Of a DNA stretch of 64,000 nt, positions 58,629 through 64,000 are shown piece after piece. The notes under the pieces are model-generated. The model saw nothing but the letters and a program-made list of their open reading frames with translations, was not told the DNA's origin and made no database searches. The position numbers and the translations under genes were made by a program. The stretch spans positions 1 to 64,000 of the forward strand of contig JAFPZD010000250.1 of assembly GCA_017417465.1 (NCBI GenBank), written 5' to 3'. Numbering within the stretch: the first letter of the stretch is position 1; every line of letters starts with the position of its first letter. This DNA is from Prevotella sp. (GTDB taxonomy: Bacteria > Bacteroidota > Bacteroidia > Bacteroidales > Bacteroidaceae).

Positions 58629-59945
58629 ATGAAGCAACAGAGGAACCCATGGTCGTGGATACCGACCCTTTACATAGCTGAAGGACTGCCCAACGTCATC
58701 GTAATGACCGTAGCCGTAGTGATGTACATGCAGTTAGGGCTCACCGACACCGAGATAGGCCTCTACACCTCGTGGCTCGGCCTGCCATGGGTCATCAAGC
58801 CGCTGTGGAGCCCCTTCGTCGACCTTTACAAGACGAAGCGCTGGTGGGTGCTCGCCATGCAGCTGCTCCTCGGCTCGTCGCTGGCAGGCGTCGCCTTCAC
58901 CCTGAACACGCCGCTATGGTTCCAGGGCACCATGTGCTGCTTCTTCCTGATGGCCTTTTCAAGTGCCACCCACGACATCGCCGCCGACGGTTACTATATG
59001 CTTGAGCTCGACGAACACCGCCAGGCTCTCTTCGTCGGCATCCGCAACACGTTCTACCGCATTGCCGTCATCTTCGGTAACGGTGTCCTTGTCCCTGTGG
59101 CCGGCATGCTCCAGATTGTCTACCGCAATCAGAAAGCCTTCACCTGGAGCCTTGTCTTCTTCGGCATGGCAGGCCTGTTCATAGCCATCTGGCTCTACCA
59201 CGCCTACATCATGCCACGCCCAGCTGCCGACAAGCCCCACGACACCAGTGTAAGTGAGGTGGTGAAGGGCATCGGCCAGATGTTCTCGTCGTTCTTCCAC
59301 AAGCTGCCGCCACGCGGCATGCTCTTCGCGTTGCTCTTCCTCATGCTCTACCGCTTCCCTGAGGCTCTGCTGACGAAGATGAGCGCCACCTTCCTCATGC
59401 GCCCAGGCAGTGAGGGAGGCCTCGGCCTCTCACCACAGGAGTTCGGCCTCGCTAACGGCACAGTGGGCCTCATTGGCCTGCTCCTCGGCGGCATCGTCGG
59501 TGGGTGGCTCGCCAGCCGCGACGGTCTCAAGCGGTGGCTATGGCCCATGGTCTGCGCCATCACCCTCCCTGACATCGTCTACGTGCTCATGAGTTTCCTC
59601 ATGCCCTCCAACCTGCTGCTCATCAGCGTCTGCCTCTTCATCGAGCAGTTCGGCTACGGCCTCGGCTTCACAGCACTTACCCTCTACATGCTCTACTTCT
59701 CCATGGGCGCCTTCAAGACGTCACACTACGCCTTCTGCACAGCCATCTCCTACCTCGGACTCATGCTCCCTGGCATGCTCTCAGGCTACCTGAAGGATGC
59801 CGTCGGCTACCGCACATTCTTCCTCCTCGTCATGGCTTTCTGTGCCGTCACCTTCATCGTCACCGCTCTCATCAACATCGACCCAGCCTTCGGCAAGAAG
59901 AGCCCTGTCGACAGTACAGAAAGCGACGTCGAGGAGCAGGCATAG
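58629..59945 (+). CDS. AmpG-like MFS permease
   Basis: A 438-aa major-facilitator protein with about 12 membrane segments. The N-terminus (SWIPTLYIAEGLPNVIVMTV) and LGLPWVIKPLWSPFVDLYKTKR with the MFS loop-2 region closely follow the AmpG family, which carries anhydro-muropeptides into the cytoplasm; FSSATHDIAADGYY with paired acidic residues in segment 4 is also AmpG-like. It is directly downstream of the SpoIID-containing fusion, so import of a glycan fragment for cytoplasmic cleavage is a reasonable reading. No typical NagZ or AmpD gene lies nearby. The cargo is not proven. Confidence 0.88.
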   Translation: MKQQRNPWSWIPTLYIAEGLPNVIVMTVAVVMYMQLGLTDTEIGLYTSWLGLPWVIKPLWSPFVDLYKTKRWWVLAMQLLLGSSLAGVAFTLNTPLWFQGTMCCFFLMAFSSATHDIAADGYYMLELDEHRQALFVGIRNTFYRIAVIFGNGVLVPVAGMLQIVYRNQKAFTWSLVFFGMAGLFIAIWLYHAYIMPRPAADKPHDTSVSEVVKGIGQMFSSFFHKLPPRGMLFALLFLMLYRFPEALLTKMSATFLMRPGSEGGLGLSPQEFGLANGTVGLIGLLLGGIVGGWLASRDGLKRWLWPMVCAITLPDIVYVLMSFLMPSNLLLISVCLFIEQFGYGLGFTALTLYMLYFSMGAFKTSHYAFCTAISYLGLMLPGMLSGYLKDAVGYRTFFLLVMAFCAVTFIVTALINIDPAFGKKSPVDSTESDVEEQA

Positions 59946-60000
59946 GAATTTCCCTAACAAAAAATAGGCATTTCTCCTTTGCAGAACGCAAAAAAATGCG

Positions 60001-60008
60001 TACCTTTG
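60001..60008 (+). promoter_or_regulatory. Promoter TTTG-N19-TACCTTTG for lipoprotein
   Basis: TTTG at 59978-59981, a 19-base spacer and TACCTTTG at 60001-60008, about 30 bases before the lipoprotein start. Confidence 0.75.
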
Positions 60009-60038
60009 CACCAGAAACCTCTTAACAACATGCACCTT

Positions 60039-60719
60039 ATGAAGAATATCTACCATTACCTCGTAATCGCAGCCACCATCCTGACGGCCACGACGGTCCT
60101 TACCAGCTGCGAAGAAGAAGACGACTACATCGCACAGCAGCTACGCAATGCCGACTGGCAGGGTTACGTAGGCGCCTATTACAGCGACCGTTGGAACCTC
60201 AGCGGCTCAGAGTATGCCACCGTAATGCACTTCTCGTCGAAGGGCGAGTATTACACCAGCGGTCGTGGCGAAGAGCTCAACTACAACACGCGCTCACCCC
60301 ATCGCGACTATGCCTACTGCACCTTCAAGTGGTTCATCGTCGACGGTGAGATCACCCTCATCTACGACGACTCAAAGTGGAACCCCATCTACATCATTGA
60401 CTACGGCATCAACAGCAACCGCTTCTGGGGCTACATCTACGACGGCAGCAGCCGGCGCATCAAGTTCGACTTCGAGAACACCAACTACGATGACTGGGGC
60501 TACTACGGCCACACGGGCAGCTACGGCGACTTCTACGACCAGAACTACTACTGGTCGCGCAAACGCACCGATAACACAACGGAGAACATCGCCCCCAATG
60601 GCTCTACCGAGGCAATCCCCCTCATCGACCGTACCGCCCTCGTACGCCAGGAGAGTGGTGTCGCCGATGCCGTCAGCATCGCCAGCGGCTCCTTTGCCAA
60701 AGCCATGCAAGACTGGTGA
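60039..60719 (+). CDS. Lipoprotein of unknown function
   Basis: A 226-aa predicted lipoprotein. MKNIYHYLVIAATILTATTVLTSC gives a signal peptide with Cys in a lipobox (LTSC) at about residue 24, here split as ILTATTVLTSC. The mature part is strongly acidic and aromatic, with many Asp, Asn, Tyr and Trp (DDYIAQQLRNADWQGYVGAY; RFWGYIYDGSSRRIKF), suggesting a beta-sandwich carbohydrate- or calcium-binding surface protein. ATG at 60030, three codons earlier, is also possible. No known family is recognised. The promoter is at 60001. Confidence 0.7.
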   Translation: MKNIYHYLVIAATILTATTVLTSCEEEDDYIAQQLRNADWQGYVGAYYSDRWNLSGSEYATVMHFSSKGEYYTSGRGEELNYNTRSPHRDYAYCTFKWFIVDGEITLIYDDSKWNPIYIIDYGINSNRFWGYIYDGSSRRIKFDFENTNYDDWGYYGHTGSYGDFYDQNYYWSRKRTDNTTENIAPNGSTEAIPLIDRTALVRQESGVADAVSIASGSFAKAMQDW

Positions 60720-60792
60720 TTCAGGGCTTAATGCATAATCCGAAATGAATCATTGAAAAAATCAATCTAATCATCTCAAATCTTAAATCAAC

Positions 60793-61032
60793 ATGGGTAT
60801 TATTCTTAGTATTATTCTCGGATGTCTCGCTGGCTTCTGCGCTGGCAAGTTAATGAAAGGCGGTGGCTTCGGCCTCATCATGAACCTGCTCCTCGGACTC
60901 TTCGGAGGTGCACTTGGCGGGTGGCTTTTCTCCCTCCTCGGCATTGAGTGGGGCGGAATCCTCGGACAGCTCGGCACGGCCATCGTAGGTGCCGTCCTCA
61001 TCCTCTGGATTGCCTCGCTGCTTAAAAAGTAA
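60793..61032 (+). CDS. GlsB/YeaQ/YmgE-type stress membrane protein
   Basis: A 79-aa small membrane protein of the GlsB/YeaQ/YmgE (transglycosylase-associated) family: three hydrophobic segments with Gly-rich loops, LAGFCAGKLMKGGGFGLI at the N-terminal third and LGGWLFSLLGIEWGGILGQL in the middle. Members are stress-induced inner membrane proteins of unclear mechanism. It stands alone; a strong intrinsic-type terminator lies 58 bases downstream. A short leader (about 70 bases) separates it from the lipoprotein gene with no promoter box, so read-through is possible. Confidence 0.85.
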   Translation: MGIILSIILGCLAGFCAGKLMKGGGFGLIMNLLLGLFGGALGGWLFSLLGIEWGGILGQLGTAIVGAVLILWIASLLKK

Positions 61033-61089
61033 GGTTCTTTACAGCACTACAAAACGTCCTTTGCCCACTCAGGGCGACGTTACCATGCA

Positions 61090-61124
61090 ACCTACACTCA
61101 GGGCGATGTCCTGGGTGTAGGTTT
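61090..61124 (+). terminator. Intrinsic-type terminator after GlsB-type gene
   Basis: AACCTACACTCAGG (61090-61103) pairs with CCTGGGTGTAGGTT (61111-61124) with one G-T pair and a 7-base loop, followed by TTTATATT. The U-rich end supports rightward termination. Confidence 0.75.
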
Positions 61125-61258
61125 TTATATTCAACTTCCGCATATTTGAAAACGACCACAGATTACGCAGATTAAACCCAAATTGGTCATTAGAAACAAT
61201 AACCGTAAGAGACCCCCTCGCTCGGCTTTGCCGCTTCGCTCTGCGAAGAACCCTTCCT

Positions 61259-61314
61259 GTAGGAGGGGGATAAGTTACCTTATCCGCTGAAGGTCTATCT
61301 TATCCCCCTCCTAC
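61259..61314. repeat. 16-bp-arm inverted repeat (REP-like)
   Basis: GTAGGAGGGGGATAAG (61259-61274) and CTTATCCCCCTCCTAC (61299-61314) are perfect inverted copies around 24 bases. The flanks are also G/C-rich and repetitive. Confidence 0.85.
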
Positions 61315-61624
61315 TTTAAACCCTCTAACGATGAACACCACAGCCAGAGAACAATGCGCAGCCGCGGAGAACATTACCGCGAACACTGCCCCTGACGGGC
61401 CATCGGGCGGCCACTGTCTGATGCCTCGGCATCGGCTGTGCAGAACTTGCGAAACTTCTATAAGTTTATTGACGAGATAATTTAATCCTTCACTTTTGGT
61501 GTATGTGTCTGTGTATTAGGAGAATATGGTGAAGGGTTCGTTTCGTGTGTTCTGCCCTTGGCGAACAGGTGGCTTCTGGGTAGTTGACAAGGGCCCGTTG
61601 CTATCATTATTTTTGTTCTTAACT

Positions 61625-61692
61625 GAAAAACATCCTGCATACCCTGCACATCCTGCACGTGTAGGGTATGCAGGGTATGCAGGATGTTTTTC
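61625..61692. terminator. 24-bp-arm hairpin with U-rich tail
   Basis: The arm 61625-61648 pairs perfectly with 61669-61692 around a 20-base loop; the arms contain two copies of GGTATGCAG-type sequence. T-rich sequence follows on the plus strand. It resembles a terminator but no gene is upstream, so a mobile palindrome is as likely. Confidence 0.6.
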
Positions 61693-61696
61693 GTTT

Positions 61697-61780
61697 TATT
61701 CTCGGGTTTTGCGGGTTTATTCTCGGGTTTTACGATTCTATTCTCGGGTTTTACGATTCTATTCTCGGGAATTAGACTCG
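61697..61780. repeat. 21-bp tandem array, 4 copies
   Basis: Units of 21 bases (YTATTCTCGGGTTTTACGATT-like, split here as YTATTCTCGGG plus TTTTACGATT) start at 61697, 61718, 61739 and 61760; the last unit is diverged. Confidence 0.88.
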
Positions 61781-61792
61781 CAAGTCATAGGT

Positions 61793-61902
61793 TTACGACC
61801 TGCAAACGGCATACTTACGACCTGTAAATGGCATACTTACGACCTGTAAACGGCATACTTACGACCTGTAAACGGCATACTTACGACCCGTAAATGGCAT
61901 AC
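61793..61902. repeat. 22-bp tandem array, 5 copies
   Basis: Five contiguous 22-base units (TTACGACCTGTAAAYGGCATAC is split as TTACGACCTGTAAA and YGGCATAC) start at 61793, 61815, 61837, 61859 and 61881, plus a 9-base partial sixth. Each unit contains TTAC-GACCT-GTAA, a small hairpin. There are no spacers, so it is not a CRISPR array. Confidence 0.92.
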
Positions 61903-62174
61903 TTACGACCCAATGCCATAGGCATCGGCTGTGCCCTCAATGGCGAGAAAAACGCAATAGGGTTGACCAAACCCTTCACCGTAACTGTCAGGTATATAAG
62001 CGTATACGTCGAAAGTGAAAGTTTTAATGATTTTGCCCAAAAACTATTATAAGTTGTCGCGTACCTAAAGGCACGCTCGTCACTACAACCCTCAAATACC
62101 AGCCATTCTTGCGTCCCGTTGGTAGCAAGCGACAAGGTCGAGCGGAAATGGCTGGCTACGAAAATCTGATGCAA
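61881..62174 (-). other. Possible dispersed repeat carrying a 97-codon open frame
   Basis: An open frame ending in the 22-bp array and starting at the sigma-factor terminator. The peptide includes FEGCSDERAFRYATTYNSF and LSLSTYTLIYLTVTVKGL, which I recall as a frequent short ORF in Prevotella genomes. No promoter box is seen. I treat it as a dispersed repeat rather than a functional gene. Confidence 0.35.
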
Positions 62175-62203
62175 AAAAAAATCCCGCTCTTGGTTTGAGC
62201 GGG
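62173..62203 (-). terminator. Intrinsic terminator of the primary sigma factor gene
   Basis: On the minus strand CCCGCTC (complement of 62197-62203) and GAGCGGG (complement of 62183-62189) form a 7-bp stem with a 7-base loop, followed by a run of nine U (A-run at 62173-62181 on the plus strand). This is a clean rho-independent terminator about 90 bases after the gene. Confidence 0.85.
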
Positions 62204-62291
62204 AAACATGTTGTCGGTCAGAAACATGTCAGCAGTTTGAGAAAGTGATGTGGACGCAAATTAGCGTCAACATCACAAACCATCGCGCAAG

Positions 62292-63164
62292 TTATCCGAG
62301 ATATTTCATCAGCACGCGGGCATAGCCACTGTCGCGAAGCTTAGCAATGCTCTTCTCGCGAATCTGGCGCACACGCTCGCGGGTGAGCCCCATCTCGGTG
62401 CCAATCTCCTCAAGGCCTTTCTCGTGGCAGCCAATACCGTAGCACTCCTTGACGATGCGCAGCTCACGATCCTTGAGGACCTTGCTCAACACATTGTCGA
62501 GGTCGCTGGTAAGCGACTCGAAATCAACCTGACGGTCAGTACGCGAGTCGTCGCCCGAAGCCAGCAGGTCGGCCATGGAATTGTCATCATCGTCGCCAAA
62601 GGGGGCATCGATGCTCATGTGGTGGGAGTCGGCCTTCATCGACTGCTCGATCTTCTCGTCGTCGACACCAGTAAGCTCGGCAAGCTCCAGCACCGAGGGT
62701 CGACGCTGGTGCTCCTGCTCGAAGCGGTTGATTTCCTGATTGATTTTGCTCAGCGCACCGCTCTGGTTCAAGGGCAGTCGCACGATGCGGCTCTGCTCGG
62801 CAATAGCCTGCAGGATGCTCTGGCGAATCCACCAGACGGCATACGAAATGAACTTGAAGCCACGGGTCTCGTCGAACTTCTCGGCAGCCTTGATCAGGCC
62901 AATATTGCCCTCGTCGATAAGGTCGGTAAGCGAGAGTCCCTGATGCTGATACTGCTTGGCGACACTGACCACAAAACGCAGATTGGCACTAACGAGTTTC
63001 TCCTTGGCACGCTCGCCCTCGAGTCCGCCACGACGGACGGCCTGTGCCAGCTCGATTTCCTCGTCGACAGTCACGAGTGGCTGACGGCCAATTTCTACCA
63101 AATACTTGTCGAGCGCCTCGCTCGAACGGTTCGTAATGCTCTTCTGAATTTTTAGTTGTCTCAT
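62292..63164 (-). CDS. rpoD: Primary RNA polymerase sigma factor (RpoD/SigA-type)
   Basis: A 290-aa sigma-70 group 1 protein of the short Bacteroidota form lacking region 1.1. Region 1.2 is DKYLVEIGRQPLVTVDEEIELA (shown in part). Region 2 holds LRFVVSVAKQYQHQGLSLTD and LIDEGNIGLIKAAEKFDE with the -10-binding VWWIRQSILQAIAEQSR; region 3 is RIVRLPLNQSGALSKI; region 4 ends in TRERVRQIREKSIAKLR. It should recognise the TTTG/TAnnTTTG promoters seen throughout. Its own promoter box is at 63188-63195 and its terminator at 62173-62203. Confidence 0.95.
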   Translation of the reverse strand: MRQLKIQKSITNRSSEALDKYLVEIGRQPLVTVDEEIELAQAVRRGGLEGERAKEKLVSANLRFVVSVAKQYQHQGLSLTDLIDEGNIGLIKAAEKFDETRGFKFISYAVWWIRQSILQAIAEQSRIVRLPLNQSGALSKINQEINRFEQEHQRRPSVLELAELTGVDDEKIEQSMKADSHHMSIDAPFGDDDDNSMADLLASGDDSRTDRQVDFESLTSDLDNVLSKVLKDRELRIVKECYGIGCHEKGLEEIGTEMGLTRERVRQIREKSIAKLRDSGYARVLMKYLG

Positions 63165-63187
63165 ATCCTACTGTCCGAAAAGGGGTG

Positions 63188-63195
63188 CAAAGTTA
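63188..63195 (-). promoter_or_regulatory. -7 box TAACTTTG for the sigma factor
   Basis: CAAAGTTA on the plus strand, 23 bases before the sigma factor start. Confidence 0.65.
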
Positions 63196-63332
63196 CAAAT
63201 TTCCTACGGAAAAAACGAATGCATGGGTACAACAATTAACCTTTTTTATTGTACAGATACCTATATATAAGGTTTTTTAAATCTAAAGATGGCCATTGCG
63301 GAAGATTTTTCTCAAAATCAGTCAGTTCTGGT

Positions 63333-63583
63333 TTTGCGTGTTTTTTCGTACCTCTGACCTACGGTCGAAAGTACTCACGCTCGAAAAAACTCAAAAAAGT
63401 TTTGGTTTTTTGCTCGCTTATTCGTACCTTTGACCTACGGTCGAAAGTACTCACGCTCGAAAAAACTCAAAAAAATTTGGTTTTTTGCTCGCTTATTCGT
63501 ACCTTTGACCTACGGTCTAAAGTACTCACGCTCGAAAAAACTCAAAAAAGTTTTGGTTTTTTGCTCGCTTATTCGTACCTTTG
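63333..63583 (+). promoter_or_regulatory. Tandem promoters: 75-76-bp repeats each with TTTG-N20-TACCTTTG
   Basis: A 75-76-base unit is repeated so that TACCTTTG occurs at 63425-63432, 63500-63507 and 63576-63583, each preceded by TTTG with a 20-base spacer (63401-63404, 63476-63479, 63552-63555). A degenerate first copy (TACCTCTG at 63349-63356, with TTTG only 12 bases before) lies upstream. The unit bodies are nearly identical. All face the agmatine deiminase gene. Confidence 0.88.
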
Positions 63584-63600
63584 CACCCATGTTTCAAAAA

Positions 63601-64000
63601 ATGGAGTACCGACTGCCGGCAGAATGGGAGCCTCAGAGCGGTGTGCAGCTGACATGGCCGCACGCCAATACCGACTGGGCACCGATGCTCGACGACATCT
63701 TAGAAACCTACCGTGAGATGGCCCGCGAGATAGAAAAGCGCGAGCAGCTGCTCATCGTAGGGCCACCCACCAACGACACATGGGCACGCGACCACGGGTT
63801 CATCACGCTGGTGAGTAGCCCATCGCCTGACCAATCGTCAAAAGTCAGTTCACCAAACAGTGAACCGTCTAATCGCAAATTACTCGATTTCTGCTTCAAC
63901 GGTTGGGGGGAGAAGTTTCCTGCCGACCTCGACAATGCCATCAACCTACGGCTCTATGAAGAGGGCCGTCTGCAGGGTGAATATGTCGACCATCTGGACT
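63601..64000 (+). CDS. aguA: Agmatine deiminase / PAD family protein (5' part only)
   Basis: The first 133 residues of a Porphyromonas-type peptidyl-arginine/agmatine deiminase, which converts agmatine to N-carbamoylputrescine. MEYRLPAEWEPQSGVQLTWP and NDTWARDHGFITL, then FNGWGEKFPADLDNAIN, are family motifs (substrate Trp/Asp and Arg). Between LLIVG and TNDTWARDH about 25 residues usual in the family are missing. After ITLV an unusual Ser/Pro-rich stretch (SSPSPDQSSKVSSPNSEPSN) takes the place of a shorter loop. The ATG at 63589 lies 5 bases after the promoter box and is an alternative start; MEYRLPAEW fits the family start better. The gene continues beyond the window. Confidence 0.85.
   Translation, partial: MEYRLPAEWEPQSGVQLTWPHANTDWAPMLDDILETYREMAREIEKREQLLIVGPPTNDTWARDHGFITLVSSPSPDQSSKVSSPNSEPSNRKLLDFCFNGWGEKFPADLDNAINLRLYEEGRLQGEYVDHLD

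Larger units (their letters stand above)
61033..62291. other. Repeat-rich island without a convincing gene
   Basis: A stretch of about 1.26 kb between the GlsB-type gene and the sigma factor. It holds a terminator (61090-61124), an inverted repeat in a REP-like block (61259-61314), a 24-bp-arm hairpin (61625-61692), a 21-bp array (61697-61780), a 22-bp array (61793-61902), a dispersed-repeat-like open frame (61881-62174) and the sigma-factor terminator. Open frames here are repeat translations. Confidence 0.75.

Noticed and set aside
61526-61849. Open frame of 107 codons in the repeat island
   Set aside because: The peptide (HPAYPAHPARVGYAGYAG, then repeated RVLRFYS) is a direct translation of the hairpin and the 21-bp array.
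61793-61902. CRISPR array
   Set aside because: The five 22-bp units are contiguous with no spacers, and no cas gene is present.
63249-63716. Open frame of 155 codons across the tandem promoter region
   Set aside because: It translates the 75-76-bp promoter repeats several times over and enters the agmatine deiminase gene in the wrong frame; there is no independent promoter.

Overview
The window looks like a chromosomal segment of a gut or rumen Bacteroidota, most likely a Prevotella-type member of the Prevotellaceae. Three things point there: a SusC/SusD pair with many secreted glycoside hydrolases, a short (290 aa) Bacteroidota-type primary sigma factor, and more than twenty promoters of the form TTTG/TTG-N19-20-TAnnTTTG (usually TACCTTTG, TATCTTTG or TACTTTTG) directly upstream of genes on both strands. 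No rRNA, tRNA, CRISPR array, prophage or complete insertion sequence was found.

Layout. 0-8 kb: flavodoxin-fold proteins, YccF and carbonic anhydrase, a VanW protein with a lipoprotein, an M18 aminopeptidase, a small winged-helix protein coupled to a ZIP metal transporter, and a LbH acetyltransferase. 8-20 kb: secreted GH92, a PIF1-type helicase, a carboxypeptidase-regulatory-like protein with a PIG-L deacetylase, then divergent GH3 and GH20. 20-23.5 kb: a DnaJ/TerB protein, a cytidylate-kinase-like protein and a FAD oxidoreductase. 23.5-33.5 kb: the threonine pathway (aspartokinase-homoserine dehydrogenase, ApgM-type homoserine kinase, threonine synthase), interrupted by an NgoMIV-like restriction-modification pair and by a secreted GH28-GH43 fusion. 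34-48 kb: a polysaccharide-utilisation region (GH2, SusC, SusD, a secreted protein of unknown function, GH29) with an Rpn/PDDEXK gene inside it. 48-60 kb: a six-gene leftward operon (GHMP sugar kinase, nucleotidyltransferase, epimerase, RlmN, PdxA, membrane protein), opposite a 1236-aa glycosyltransferase-DUF4922-SpoIID fusion and an AmpG-like permease. 60-64 kb: a lipoprotein, a GlsB/YeaQ membrane protein, a repeat-rich island, the primary sigma factor, and the start of an agmatine deiminase behind tandem promoters.

Two themes stand out. First, the 49-60 kb locus combines a sugar-1-kinase, a sugar-1-phosphate nucleotidyltransferase, an NDP-sugar epimerase, a HIT/GalT-like phosphorylase domain, a SpoIID lytic-transglycosylase domain without any secretion signal, and a muropeptide-permease-like MFS protein. 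I infer a cytoplasmic sugar or muropeptide salvage pathway; its substrate is unknown (uronic acid and amino sugar are both plausible). Second, short repeats are unusually active. Between genes there are at least six tandem arrays with a 21-23 bp period, an 11-bp array and long hairpins. Inside conserved genes there are in-frame repeat insertions (thrA, rlmN, GH2 three times, GH20, a UPF0104 membrane protein, a nucleotidyltransferase, an FAD oxidoreductase, GH3), and three genes end inside repeat tracts that supply their stop codons.

Domain assignments rest on motifs read in the sequence and on remembered family knowledge; no database search was run. Starts inside a TAnnTTTG box were rejected in favour of the next in-frame ATG.
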